DNA from: Adiantum capillus-veneris
Lineage: Eukaryota; Streptophyta; Polypodiopsida; Polypodiales; Pteridaceae
DNA: 64,000 nt
Assembly: GCA_014529385.2 (NCBI GenBank)
Contig: CM043966.1
Location: 94,863,587-94,927,586, forward strand
Reading direction: 5' to 3'
Positions 45,925 through 55,725 of the stretch are shown here, piece after piece. The notes beneath the pieces are model-generated. The model saw only the letters and a list, made by a program, of their open reading frames with translations. It had not been told where the DNA came from and made no database searches. Both the position numbers and the translations under genes were made by a program. Positions within the stretch are counted from its first letter, which is position 1, and the number at the start of each line of letters is the position of its first letter.

Positions 45925-46246
45925 TGTTGAGATGTCGAGCTCTACACCTTGAGCTGGCATCCACTAAGGGTCTTGGCCGCTTACGGCATTTACTCACTGG
46001 CGCGTTAGGTGACCGACACGGAGGATCTCTGCGAGTGATTCTACAGCTGGACTACACTTATAGTGCCAGCCTAGTACGCTTCTAGCGAGTTCACACTTAG
46101 TGACCGCATGTACACATGTGCTACTTTTCAGCTTTAGCACTTAGTCATTTTGTACTCTCTTTTCTGTGAAGAAGAAGAAGAAGCTTTCCATCTCTGTGTG
46201 CTTTGTGCTTGTCTTGTGTAGCTCTCTTGCATCCTCATTCTTTACA
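45925..46246 (+). repeat. Copia 5' LTR (322 bp)
   Basis: TGTTGAGATG...TTCTTTACA. Compared with the 3' LTR it differs near positions 43, 53, 107 and 192 of the LTR. The TGAAGAAGAAGAAGAAGC stretch lies in the promoter-distal part. Confidence 0.96.
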
Positions 46247-46258
46247 TGGTATCAGAGC
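46247..46258 (+). other. Copia primer-binding site (initiator tRNA-Met)
   Basis: TGGTATCAGAGC directly abuts the LTR terminal CA with no spacer. Confidence 0.97.
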
Positions 46259-46558
46259 TTGGTGCAGGCAAGAGAGGCTAAGAGAGCAAGAGCATCACAA
46301 TCCCTTCGTTCGCAATCCACGACCAGATGCAGAAGGCGCCTCGCGTAGCGAAAAAAATTTTAGGGGTTTTTCGCACAAGTTTCTGAACAGGTCTCCAAAG
46401 TGCAGTATACAGAGATTTACTGTACAAGTACAGTGGTTGTGAAACGCTTGATTGTGGACACTCGTTGAGTGTAGAAAGCGTTACAGGAACCACGATAGCA
46501 GGTTCAGCAGATTTGCAAGTTTTTGCAGATTGCAGCTATTTTGTCTTAGTGCTTCAAG

Positions 46559-48940
46559 ATGTCTGACGGTTTCAGTCAGATTGTTACTGAGAAGCTTGAG
46601 AAAAATAACTACCCTGCATGGAAGTTCAGAATAACAAATTTCCTAAAAGGAAAAGGTTATTGGGACTATGTAGAAGGAGACAATGAAAAGGAACCAGAGA
46701 TTCCCGAGGCAAATGCTACAGCAGAACAAAGGAAAGCTTTGAGGGACTGGCAACAAGGCCAGAGCAAAGTGATGTATTGGCTGTCTATGAGCATCACAGA
46801 TGGCATGATGGGCTATCTACAGGGTGCTGAAACCCCCGCCATTGCATGGAGAAACTTAGGCAGAGTGTTCGAGGTGAACACCAAGGCCAGGAAGCTTCAA
46901 CTAAAGTCGAAGCTAAATCAGGTTAAGAGGAACAACATCTCAATCAATGATTATGCCTTGAAGATCAAGAGTATCATTGAGGCTCTTGGATCTATTAAAG
47001 TCTCAGTGGAAGACGATGACATTGTCCGTGCATGCTTGGATGGTCTAGGAGATGAGTATGTACATTTTAGGTCTTCCATGAATACAAGAGACGACATCCC
47101 CGTGTTCCAAGATTTGATTTCTATGCTTATTCTTGAGGAGAAGAACCTTGACACATCTTCTTCTCATGGCAGAAATAATTCTGAACAGGCCTTCTATTCT
47201 AACTTTAACAGAGGTAGAGGTAGAGGTCGTGGTCGAGGCCCAAGGGGTTGCAGGGGCCAATTTCTGGAAGGTCAATCAAATCAAAATAATACAGGTGGCA
47301 GGGGAAACCAGTCTCAAGGCAGGGGGAGTCAAAGAGGTCGTGGTGCAGGATCAAGCAGGCAGCAACATACTCCAGATAGTAGAGAATGTTGGACTTGTGG
47401 TGAAAGGGGTCACATGTCACGTGACTGTCCAAAGGGAAAAGCAAGTAGAAAGAGAGAACAAGGCAACTATGCATCTACTAGCAGAGATGCAGATGACAGC
47501 AAAAACGAGCGCATGTTTGTTATGCAACATGTAATGAATACAATGACTGCAGAGAATTCCACCCAAGATGATGTTTGGTATGTGGATTCAGGTGCCTCTA
47601 ATCACATGACGTCTCGTGGAGAGTGGTTTAGAGATATGCGCAAACCAGATGTGTCAGGCTATGTGCAGACAGGAGATGACACAGCTCACCCCATTGCTCA
47701 TGTAGGGGACATACCTCTAAATACGAAGAGTGGGAAATCAAAGTACTTAGCAGATGTACTTCATGTCCCAAACATTACAAAGAATCTTGTTTCTGTTGGA
47801 CAAATGGTTGAGCAGGGTTTGCAGGTTCGCTTCAATCCAAATGGCTGTTATGTAGAAGATTTCCAGAATGGCTATAAGCTGATCACAGAGGGCAAATGTG
47901 TGGGCAGAATGTTTACGCTGAATGTAGACATGCCTGAGGTAAAAGCTGCATTATTTGCACAGGGCACAGGTGTTGTGGCTGATGTTGACATTTGGCACAA
48001 ACGCATTGGCCATGTCAATGAGCAGAGATTGCGCAGCATGCAATCAAAACAGATTGTAAAAGGTTTGCCCAAATTCAAGGTGGATGGTATGCATAAAGTG
48101 TGTGCAGCATGCCAGTTTGGAAAACAGTCAAAGGGCTCATTTCCACATGAGCGCAATGTATGTAAAAAGCCACTTGAGGTGGTGCACACAGATGTTTGGG
48201 GTCCAACCGATACTGCAAGTATACATGGTTGCAGGTATTATGTCTCTTTCATTGATGAACATACAAGGAAAGTATGGGTCTACTTCATGCGTAACAAAAG
48301 TGAAGTGTTTGGTCACTTTCAAGACTTCAAAGTCATGATTGAGAAGGAGACAGATATGCAAATCAAGACATTGAGGTCAGATGGAGGGGGAGAGTACTTC
48401 TCCAATGATTTTTCAGATTTTCTGCGAATGCATGGTATACACAGGCAGTTTACATGCAGATATACTCCACAGCAGAATGGGGTCGCAGAAAGGAAAAACA
48501 GGCACATTGCAGAGGTTGCACGTGCATTGATGAATGAGAAGAACATGCCTCATCATTTCTGGGCTGAAGCTGTAAATACAGTTGTGTACATTATGAACAG
48601 GACACCTACAGCTGCGGTGCATGATGTAACACCTGAGGAAAAGTTTACAGGTACAAAGCCTGATTTGGCACATTTGAAAGTGTTTGGCTGCATAGCTTAC
48701 GTGCATGTACCAGATGAGTTGCGTAGGAAATTGGATCCTAAAGCAGAGAAATGTATTCTTGTGGGATATTCCCTTGAACAAAAGGGGTACAGGTGCTACA
48801 ATCCTACTACACGAGAATTACGAGCGAGCAGAGATGTAGTCTTTGATGAGATGAGCAGCTGGTACAGTAATGCACATGGCACTATTGGGGCTGATGTAAA
48901 AGATGATGTGGTTGTACAAAATGTGAGGCCACAGTCATAG
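46559..48940 (+). CDS. Copia gag-protease-integrase (first part of gag-pol, ends at TAG)
   Basis: 793 codons from the first ATG, about 310 nt after the PBS. The N-terminus (KLEKNNYPAWKFRI) and residues 60-200 form the UBN2-type gag. A Gly/Arg-rich stretch at 218-270 precedes the zinc knuckle Cys277, Cys280, His285, Cys290. The protease has Asp343-Ser-Gly in WYVDSGASNHM. The GAG-pre-integrase has WHKRIGHVNEQRL and C-x2-C. The integrase core has Asp545 (HTDVWGP), Asp608 (LRSDGGGEYF) and Glu644 (GVAERKNRHI), DD35E. The frame stops at TAG 48938-48940, then stays open in the same phase through RT and RNase H. Copia elements normally use one continuous frame, so this stop is either a point mutation or a readthrough site. 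All catalytic residues examined are intact. Confidence 0.93.
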   Translation: MSDGFSQIVTEKLEKNNYPAWKFRITNFLKGKGYWDYVEGDNEKEPEIPEANATAEQRKALRDWQQGQSKVMYWLSMSITDGMMGYLQGAETPAIAWRNLGRVFEVNTKARKLQLKSKLNQVKRNNISINDYALKIKSIIEALGSIKVSVEDDDIVRACLDGLGDEYVHFRSSMNTRDDIPVFQDLISMLILEEKNLDTSSSHGRNNSEQAFYSNFNRGRGRGRGRGPRGCRGQFLEGQSNQNNTGGRGNQSQGRGSQRGRGAGSSRQQHTPDSRECWTCGERGHMSRDCPKGKASRKREQGNYASTSRDADDSKNERMFVMQHVMNTMTAENSTQDDVWYVDSGASNHMTSRGEWFRDMRKPDVSGYVQTGDDTAHPIAHVGDIPLNTKSGKSKYLADVLHVPNITKNLVSVGQMVEQGLQVRFNPNGCYVEDFQNGYKLITEGKCVGRMFTLNVDMPEVKAALFAQGTGVVADVDIWHKRIGHVNEQRLRSMQSKQIVKGLPKFKVDGMHKVCAACQFGKQSKGSFPHERNVCKKPLEVVHTDVWGPTDTASIHGCRYYVSFIDEHTRKVWVYFMRNKSEVFGHFQDFKVMIEKETDMQIKTLRSDGGGEYFSNDFSDFLRMHGIHRQFTCRYTPQQNGVAERKNRHIAEVARALMNEKNMPHHFWAEAVNTVVYIMNRTPTAAVHDVTPEEKFTGTKPDLAHLKVFGCIAYVHVPDELRRKLDPKAEKCILVGYSLEQKGYRCYNPTTRELRASRDVVFDEMSSWYSNAHGTIGADVKDDVVVQNVRPQS

Positions 48941-50908
48941 GTTTTGAGTGGACCACAAGAGTCCTCTTCTCGTGGCTCTGTTGAGAAACCATGGAATGGT
49001 AGACTACGTACGCAGGTTACTCCACCAACAGGTACAGGGAATGTATCACAAAAAGGAAAGGAAAAGGTTGATGAACCTCCCCTTATGGTTGATGCATCAT
49101 CAGGTTTTTCACATGTAGACATGGATTCAGATGGTTCTGAACAAAGTCTTGATGAGGAATTTGGAATTCCGGCTGTCAGGACACCTGGTGTAAGGAAAGT
49201 ACAAGAAGATGCTAGAGGGCAAAGGAGTGACCCAAGATCGCGCAGATCTAATAGAGTCAGAAATCCAGTTCAGAAATTGACTTATGATGGGTATCTAGCG
49301 CATCACCAAGCCTACATGGCTAAGGTGATACAGGATGTGGAGCCCACATGTTTTGAGGATGCAGTTGGAAATGTGCATTGGGATGATGCAATGAATGAAG
49401 AGATGGCTGCATTGGAAGCAAATGACACATGGGAGTTGGTGCCATTGCCAAGTGGCAAGAAAGCTATTGGCTGTAAATGGGTGTATAAAACCAAGCATAA
49501 GGCTGATGGTAACATTGAGCGTCACAAGGCAAGGCTGGTCGCAAAGGGTTATGCACAGACGTATGGCATAGACTATGAGGAGACCTTTGCTCCAGTGGCA
49601 AAGATGACGACTGTGAGAGCTGTCATAGCAGTGGCTGCATCTAGAGGATGGATTATGCATCAAATGGATGTAAAGAATGCCTTCTTGAATGGTGAGTTGC
49701 AAGAGGAAGTGTATATGGATCAGCCACCTGGTTATGTCGATCCAGGTTACCCAGATTATGTATGCAGACTTCTCAAAGCTTTGCATGGTTTGAAGCAGGG
49801 CTCTAGAGCATGGTATGACAGGATTGCCAAGTATCTTGTCAGTATTGGTTTTAGGAGAGCTCATGCTGATCATTCACTCTATGTACGTGAGAGTGATGTG
49901 GGGATTGTGGTCATTACCATATATGTAGATGACCTTATTATTGTTGGTGACAATGCTATGGAGATTGACCATGTGAAGGGTCTTCTCAAACAGGAGTTTG
50001 AAATGAAAGATTTAGGCGAGTTGCGCTACTTTCTTGGCATTGAAGTGATCAGGACTCCAGAGGGTGTATGGCTATCACAGAGACAGTATGCTTTGGACAT
50101 GTTGTCAAAGTATGGTATGGCTGATTGTAAGCCAATTTCTATTCCCTTGGATGTGAATGCAAAGCTGAGTGCAGAGAAGGGTGATGTTGTTGAGGATGTC
50201 AACATGTACAGGAAGATTGTGGGTAGTCTAATCTACTTGACTATCACGAGGCCAGACTTGAGCTACACAGTAGGCTTGGAGAGTCAGTTCATGCAACTTC
50301 CGAGGAAGCCACATTTGGATGGAGTACGACGCACACTTAGGTATGTGCAAGGTACTCTTGACTACGCATTGTTCTATGCAGCAGATGCACCATTAGCATT
50401 GTATGGGTACACAGATGCAGATTGGGCAGGTAGCATTGTTGATAGGAGATCTACGAGTGGCTTCATGTTCTCTTTTGGGAGTGCTGCTGTTACTTGGAGC
50501 AGCAAAAAGCAGCCTACGGTTGCTTTATCGAGCACAGAGGCCGAGTACAGAGGTGCAACAATTGCGGCGTGCGAGGTAGCTTGGCTACGCACATTACTTG
50601 AGGACTTGGGAGTGCAGGTGGACCAGCAGATTGTCATTCATTGTGACAACCTCAGCAGCATGCAGTTGGCTAGGAACCCAGTGTTCCATGCTAGGACCAA
50701 ACACATAGAGGTCCATTACCACTACATTCGAGAGCGAGTGTTGGCGGGCGACATCGACTTGGTCTACGTCAGCACAGAGGAGCAGATAGCGGATATCTTT
50801 ACCAAGGCCCTCGGAGCTGAGAAGCTTCGACGTTTCCGGACTATGCTTGGACTCTGCGACATGCAGAGCTCGAGGGGGAGTGTTGAGATGTCGAGCTCTA
50901 CACCTTGA
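48941..50908 (+). CDS. Copia reverse transcriptase-RNase H (in phase after the TAG)
   Basis: The frame is in phase with the preceding one but has no ATG at its start (GTT TTG AGT follow the stop), so it would be made by readthrough or was once continuous. Residue numbers count from the TTG at 48944. After a Ser/Gly-rich linker, RT begins with WELVPLPSGKKAIGCKWVY, then HKARLVAKGY and MDVKNAFLNGELQEEVYM. The catalytic box YVDDLIIVGDN has Asp329-Asp330. RNase H has YTDADWAG (Asp491), SSTEAEYRG and TKHIEVHYHYIRE, and ends with EEQIADIFTKAL. The final codons run into the 3' LTR and stop at 50906-50908. One deviation, LKQGSRAWYDR for the common LKQAPRAWY, lies outside the catalytic residues. Confidence 0.93.
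   Translation, partial: VLSGPQESSSRGSVEKPWNGRLRTQVTPPTGTGNVSQKGKEKVDEPPLMVDASSGFSHVDMDSDGSEQSLDEEFGIPAVRTPGVRKVQEDARGQRSDPRSRRSNRVRNPVQKLTYDGYLAHHQAYMAKVIQDVEPTCFEDAVGNVHWDDAMNEEMAALEANDTWELVPLPSGKKAIGCKWVYKTKHKADGNIERHKARLVAKGYAQTYGIDYEETFAPVAKMTTVRAVIAVAASRGWIMHQMDVKNAFLNGELQEEVYMDQPPGYVDPGYPDYVCRLLKALHGLKQGSRAWYDRIAKYLVSIGFRRAHADHSLYVRESDVGIVVITIYVDDLIIVGDNAMEIDHVKGLLKQEFEMKDLGELRYFLGIEVIRTPEGVWLSQRQYALDMLSKYGMADCKPISIPLDVNAKLSAEKGDVVEDVNMYRKIVGSLIYLTITRPDLSYTVGLESQFMQLPRKPHLDGVRRTLRYVQGTLDYALFYAADAPLALYGYTDADWAGSIVDRRSTSGFMFSFGSAAVTWSSKKQPTVALSSTEAEYRGATIAACEVAWLRTLLEDLGVQVDQQIVIHCDNLSSMQLARNPVFHARTKHIEVHYHYIRERVLAGDIDLVYVSTEEQIADIFTKALGAEKLRRFRTMLGLCDMQSSRGSVEMSSSTP
50871..50880 (+). other. 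Copia polypurine tract
   Basis: CGAGGGGGAG immediately precedes the 3' LTR TGTTGAG. It lies within the coding sequence for the RNase H C-terminus. Confidence 0.9.
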
Positions 50909-51202
50909 GCTGGCATCCACTACGGGTCTTGGCTGCTTACGGCATTTACTCACTGGCGCGTTAGGTGACCGACACGGAGGATCTCTGCCAGTGATTCTAC
51001 AGCTGGACTACACTTATAGTGCCAGCCTAGTACGCTTCTAGCGAGTTCACACTTAGTGACCGCATGTACATATGTGCTACTTTTCAGCTTTAGCACTTAG
51101 TCATTTTGTACTCTCTTTTCTGTGAAGAAGAAGAAGAAGCTTTCCATCTCTGTGTGCTTTGTGCTTGTCTTGTGTAGCTCTCTTGCATCCTCATTCTTTA
51201 CA
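50881..51202 (+). repeat. Copia 3' LTR (322 bp)
   Basis: Same length and ends as the 5' LTR. Followed by target copy AATAT. Confidence 0.96.
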
Positions 51203-51316
51203 AATATTACCTTTCTCTCTCACCACACACCCCCCCTTACCAAAGAAAACCCCCCCTTCCCTCGCTCTCTTGTCGGAGGCCCACAAGATGCGTTTCCCCC
51301 CCTCCACCACCTCATT

Positions 51317-51381
<65 letters not shown>

Positions 51382-51438
51382 AGCGCAAGAAACCACCCCC
51401 CCCCCTCTCGTTCTGTGTCGAGCCCGTAGGCGACCCTA

Positions 51439-51506
<68 letters not shown>

Positions 51507-51573
51507 GGCCTGTAGAGGTGCATCCAGAACACCTTTCCTCTCTCTCTCCTACACACACCCGCCCCTCACACTC

Positions 51574-51928
51574 AAGGATTTAATATTTACGTGATCACGT
51601 GAAATTTCTTGTGATCATAATGTTTATTATCACATTCACATAATCACAATTAACGTGATCACAAAAAATCCAATAAGTGGTGACGTGGAAACCCACCAAA
51701 ACCTCGTCGGGGTATGAGTTTTTCTCAATGGACCCATTGGGAAACTATAAGATGCTAAACAGAACCCAACAAGAAATTTAAAAACCCCAATGGGCATATT
51801 GAATCAGACAATCTCTATAGGTTAAAGGGAAGTCACGTGAATATTAACGTGATCACGTATTTTAAAATGTGATCACTCAATTTTATTAATGTGATCACGT
51901 ATTTGTGATCACGTTAATGAAATCCATG
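51574..51928. mobile_element. MULE-like MITE with GTGATCAC arrays (355 bp)
   Basis: Flanked by a perfect 9-bp direct repeat CTCACACTC (51565-51573 and 51929-51937), the target-duplication length of Mutator-like elements. Unit B has a single CTCACACTC followed by TCCCTACC at the same place (about 59446), the empty site. Ends are imperfect inverted repeats: GGATTT, a short variable stretch, then ACGTGATCAC on both sides. The 8-bp palindrome GTGATCAC appears at least six times, clustered near the two ends. No open frame; non-autonomous. Confidence 0.85.
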
Positions 51929-52073
51929 CTCACACTCTCCCTACCTCATCCACTCGTCTCCCTCTCTCTCTTGTGTTCTGTACACAGAGCCCCCAACACC
52001 GCCATTCTCTCTCTCTCTCTCTCCCTCTCGCTCTTCAGCCCGAAGGTGCAACGCAGAAAAAACCACTCTCCCT

Positions 52074-52108
<35 letters not shown>

Positions 52109-52177
52109 ATCCCCCCCCCCCTCAGTCACCCTCGTGTAGCGTGCAGACAACAGCCGCCAACCAACAGAAAACAAACA

Positions 52178-52267
<90 letters not shown>

Positions 52268-52856
52268 CATAATAAGGTTTTCCATCCCCGTTCCCACGCA
52301 CGCATATGCACACACATATAAATACACACGCACACACATCTATATATATACACACATGCTCACCCACATATACCCACATACATACACACGACACGCATAT
52401 ACGCACACACCATAAAAAATACAAAAAAAAGAAGAAAAAAACCAAAACGACATCGACATCGACATTGACAAAGAAGAAGACAACCCAAAGCACGCTCCGC
52501 CGACATTAAAGCGAAGAAGGCATGCCCCGGCCGACTCCGAAAAGACGTACGTGCTACACCGACGCACCGGCAACACACAATTCGTCGGTATCACGCAACC
52601 ATGACACTATTTTCAGTAAACCGTAGGTTATCATCATCATTTTTTCAGGTTTCACCCAAGCCTTGTAAAAATTCCCATTTTGTAAATTCCCTCTCTCTAG
52701 GTGATGGTCACAAAAGGCCCACCTAGAGGTTTTCATTTTTAATAACTCCCAAGACAAAGCAAGAGTCAACCACACCGGGCCCACCGCCTTGCTTTGTCTC
52801 CCCAATTAGCTTACCCTAATCAAACCAAGATTACCCTAATCCAAGCAACCAACACC

Positions 52857-52863
52857 TATAAAA
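52857..52863 (+). promoter_or_regulatory. TATA box of LTR-like unit A
   Basis: TATAAAA followed by GGGCACT, conserved at 60314-60320 in unit B. Position within the unit fits a U3/R boundary. Confidence 0.6.
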
Positions 52864-53239
52864 GGGCACTAAGAGGTCACTATCGGGGGGGGGCAGTTTA
52901 TGAGAGGTCAGCACTTGGTAGAGTTTTAGTGGGAAGAATTGACACTATTGGCATCACGGGGAGGGGGCTTGTGTGATGGTTTTCTTTGGGAATTGCATCA
53001 TGTGAAGGGAGCCACGTCCACCTCTTGACTCCAATGGTCGATGCACACACACATACACGTTCTTGGTAGTAAGTTTCACAATCATCGAGTCGTCTTTAGA
53101 GAACGCACCAAGTAGTTTCACCATCTTTTCTCCCTACCTCTCTATCACCATGGTGTCCGCCTTGCCAGAAGGAAGGTCATTGTAAATACGGCGGTAATAA
53201 TTCTCCCTCACACCCCCGAGGGTTTTCATCATTTGTCAA

Positions 53240-53303
<64 letters not shown>

Positions 53304-53334
53304 TAAGTTTGTGGTGTTCACATCATCGTGGTCT

Positions 53335-53459
53335 GCGTCCTAGCCGCTCAAAGCTAGGCGGTGCCCCCTGTTCACTTTACCGTGACCGGCTCAAGGCGTG
53401 CCATCGACCCCCGGCATTTTAGAGTCCGTCGAGGTTCAGGTGTCGCTTTGCTCCCATCA
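53335..53459 (+). repeat. Conserved GC-rich terminal block, copy 1
   Basis: Begins GCGTCCTAGCCGCTCAAAGC and ends CGCTTTGCTCCCATCA. CCTAGC and GCTAGG can pair. Shared with 56346-56471 and 60774-60898, while the sequence upstream and downstream of the three copies differs. Confidence 0.9.
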
Positions 53460-53462
53460 TTT

Positions 53463-53520
53463 GCTGCTCCCACTTAGGATTGAACTCAAGACCTTCAGTT
53501 TACAATGCTGAAAGTGATGC
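53463..53520 (-). other. PBS-like sequence extending into an antisense tRNA-like 3' half
   Basis: Two to three bases after unit A the plus strand reads TGCTGCTCCCACTTAGG. The reverse complement resembles a tRNA 3' half: an anticodon-type arm with loop ATTGTAA, a T arm with GAGTTCAATCC, and acceptor TGGGAGCA followed by GCA where CCA is expected. No D arm or A box follows, so it is not a complete tRNA gene. It fits a primer-binding site that kept more than the usual 18 nt of tRNA copy. Confidence 0.45.
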
Positions 53521-54340
53521 ATGCCATCAATCATGGACGAATGGCTGAAGGAATTTTCTAACTGGAGGACGAAAGAAGAGGAGACTAAGGAGGCACTAGC
53601 CGCCTTCATTGAAGTACTACTACCAGGCTGCAGTGTCGTCAGTATTCAAGAGCACCAAGTGTTTACTCTGTAATGCTTCGGGAGGAAACTACATCAACCA
53701 CAAAGTCTAAGTCCGGAAGCCTAAAGCATTTGGTGGACGCAAAAGGGCCTACACTCTCTCTAGGCCGAGAAAGTTCAAATCAAGTTCGACCACCCAAGCA
53801 TCGTCACCGCATGCAGAATAGAAAGCCGATTGAGGTAGACCCTTCTCGCCCAGTCTGTTTTGAACCTAATGTGGAGGATTGTGCGGACTACTACAAGAGG
53901 TAGGAGCATGTGGTGAAGGTGTCACCTCGTCAGCACCTGAGGTACGCAACCCTAGTGGTCAAGATCCTTTCCCTACACCCGGCATGGATAATGACAATAG
54001 GCCAGAAGTATTTCCTTTCCGTTTCCTGCAACACATGCATGTAAACGTGTATATTGATAGAAAGATATTCTACCAGCAAAAGATTGTTTTTTTATTCGGA
54101 GCCGAGATGCTTGATGAAATTTTGAGATCTCCACGTCCCATCATCTTGCCCCTCCTGGATTACTACCACTCCTTTGATGTAAGCATCTTTATTCTGTTCT
54201 ATCTTTGCGATTCTATACTTATCTTGTTTTAATCTATCCACCCAACTCTGTAAAAAGCCGCTATAAGCCGCTACTGTTGTTAGTTAAAAAAACGAAAAAA
54301 AAGAAGGAAAAAAGGGAAATTAAGTTTGTAATTTCCTGAG
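53521..54340 (+). pseudogene. Degenerate 5' internal region of the gag-only element
   Basis: Opens near 53534 with MDEWLKEFSNWRTKEEETKE, ending at a stop near 53670. A second frame (53673-53903) is basic and ends EVDPSRPVCFEPNVEDCADY. A third (53970-54178) has FPFRFLQHMHVNVYIDRKIF and ends at a GTAAGC donor-like site at 54179. No family recognised. The acidic and coiled character of the first piece suits a gag N-terminus. Confidence 0.35.
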
Positions 54341-54877
54341 TCACCACCATGGCAAGTGTTTCTTCCCAACGTTCAGTGGAAAGAAGGGAGAAGATCTCAC
54401 CACCGACTTTTTGGATAATTTCGACATTTCTTGTGTCGTTTCCAACAAAGATGACGACGCTTCACGACTCTGAATTTTTCCTCTACTGGTGAAAGTAGAG
54501 GCCAAGTCCTGGTATAATGCATTGCCCCAGGCTACCAAGAATGCATGGGATGTGTTAAGGGCTGCCTTTGTAAAGAGGTTTGGTGGAGGCACAACCTCGG
54601 AGAAGCAATGGCAGCTACTGACGGAATTGAAGCAAGGAGGTCCGCTAGAGTATGCCACCTACGAGTCCAAATTTGTGGACTTATGGGAGAGATGGGTTGC
54701 CTCACTGGAGGAAGGTGAAGGAGCGCCTAATTTCCTAAAGAAGGACCGTTTCATTGTTGGTCTGTGGTCGCCGCTTAGAGAAAAGGTGAAGGGAAGGTTT
54801 CCTGCAACATTTGAGTTGGCAGTAGAAGTAGCCCGCCTTAAAGACAAGAAGCTACACATGCAAGCAAGAGTAAACGA
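54341..54877 (+). pseudogene. Gag core of the gag-only gypsy-type element
   Basis: A lead-in (about 54395-54480) reads LDNFDISCVVSNKDDDASRL, then a stop near 54473. The core follows with KVEAKSWYNALPQATKNAWD, a RFGGG segment, then EYATYESKFVDLWERWVASL and FIVGLWSPLREKVKG. This is the Retrotrans_gag pattern (A-x-x-W-x-x-L, W-x-x-L, F-x-x-x-(F/L), F-x-x-G-L). The frame is cut at codon Asn/Asp at 54877 by the solo LTR and resumes at 56476. Confidence 0.75.
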
Positions 54878-55717
54878 TGATGGGGGCTTTTCACAAGCCA
54901 AGCTCCCATACCCCTCTTCTCTCGTCTCCACCCCATGAAAACCCCCTCTTAGGGAGGGAGTGATAAAAGGCATTGGAAAAAGTAAGAAAAAAAATAAAGT
55001 ATGATTATGTAAATATATAAGAAAGGTAAAATAGGCCACCTCATGCCTACGGGGTAGCCCATCCCCACCTTGCCTCCTTTTTCTTCACTGTTGCCCCGCC
55101 GTGTGTCCCTTTTCCTCTCCTCCACTCAAAAGGTCAACCCCCTCTCTCTTCCCCTTGTCCTTTCTCCTTTCTCTCTCCCCTCAAGCTACCCCACCTCTCA
55201 CCAATAATGCATTATAACTCACCAATAATGCACCCTAACTCACATGCAACTTACCCTATCTTCCAAAATAGTATACCCCACCCCCTCTTTCTCTCTCCTA
55301 TCATATCCCATGACCCAAATACCCCCCTCTCTCTCTCTAAAGGGCGCCATATCTCTTATCTTGTAGCTAAATAACCTTCCCCACACTCACACACACTCAG
55401 TTTCACTGAAAAAGGTGCCCACAGACCCATCCCCACCCAGTGGTTACCTGATTTTTCTTGTGTTCACACACATCTGCACACAGATTCACCTCTGAACACA
55501 CTCACCTCTCTCCCCTCTTGTAATTACTTTATTCTCCATGTCACCTCTCACTTTTTTTCATCAACCCATCTCTCTCTCTCTCTTAGTATCTCTCTCATGA
55601 GACTGCTGTTCTGGCACATATACACACAGCCAGACAAGTGGGGCCCACAGTCACATGGCCTATGTAGATAATGATTTCTTCATTTCTAAATTCTAGAATT
55701 CCTCCCCCCTCCTCCCC

Positions 55718-55725
55718 TATATAAA
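55718..55725 (+). promoter_or_regulatory. TATA box of solo LTR C
   Basis: TATATAAA followed by GAGGGGTCACC, in a CT-rich promoter-like context. Confidence 0.5.

Larger units (their letters stand above)
45925..51202 (+). mobile_element. Ty1/copia retrotransposon, nearly intact (5278 bp)
   Basis: Complete structure: 5' LTR, initiator-Met PBS, leader, gag-pol, PPT and 3' LTR. A perfect 5-bp target duplication AATAT lies at 45920-45924 and 51203-51207. The empty site is visible in unit B at about 59098-59115, where GGGATAATATTCC continues without interruption. The two 322-bp LTRs differ at about four positions (about 1.2 percent), which points to a young insertion. The single coding defect seen is one in-frame TAG between integrase and RT. 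Confidence 0.97.
45196..53459 (+). repeat. LTR-like unit A, split by copia and a MITE
   Basis: Pieces 45196-45924, 51208-51564 and 51938-53459 are collinear with unit B (58393-60898). The copia element occupies 45925-51202 and its second target copy 51203-51207. The MITE lies at 51574-51928. The unit contains CT arrays (51317-51378, 51444-51502, 53243-53300), a CA array (52077-52107) and a TA array (52182-52262). Confidence 0.85.

Noticed and set aside
47045-48781. Minus-strand and alternative-frame openings of 60-130 codons across the copia gag-pol
   Set aside because: They are shadows of the main coding frame, with no independent motifs.
48938-48960. Tobamovirus-type programmed readthrough at the copia TAG
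   Set aside because: The bases after TAG are GTTTTG and do not match the CAA-YYA context. A point mutation remains more likely until other copies are seen.
51122-51556. Long Ser-Leu and Arg-Glu frames on both strands
   Set aside because: They are translations of CT/GA dinucleotide arrays in unit A. The same applies to frames at 45.3-45.9, 56.1-56.4 and 58.7-60.0 kb.
53463-53540. Complete tRNA gene
   Set aside because: No D arm or A box is present and the 5' acceptor strand is missing. Only a 3' half can be drawn.
54949-54975. GGAGGGAG followed by TGATAAAAGG as a PPT/LTR start
   Set aside because: The ACGA duplication and gag phase place the insertion boundary at 54878 instead, so this purine tract lies inside the solo LTR.
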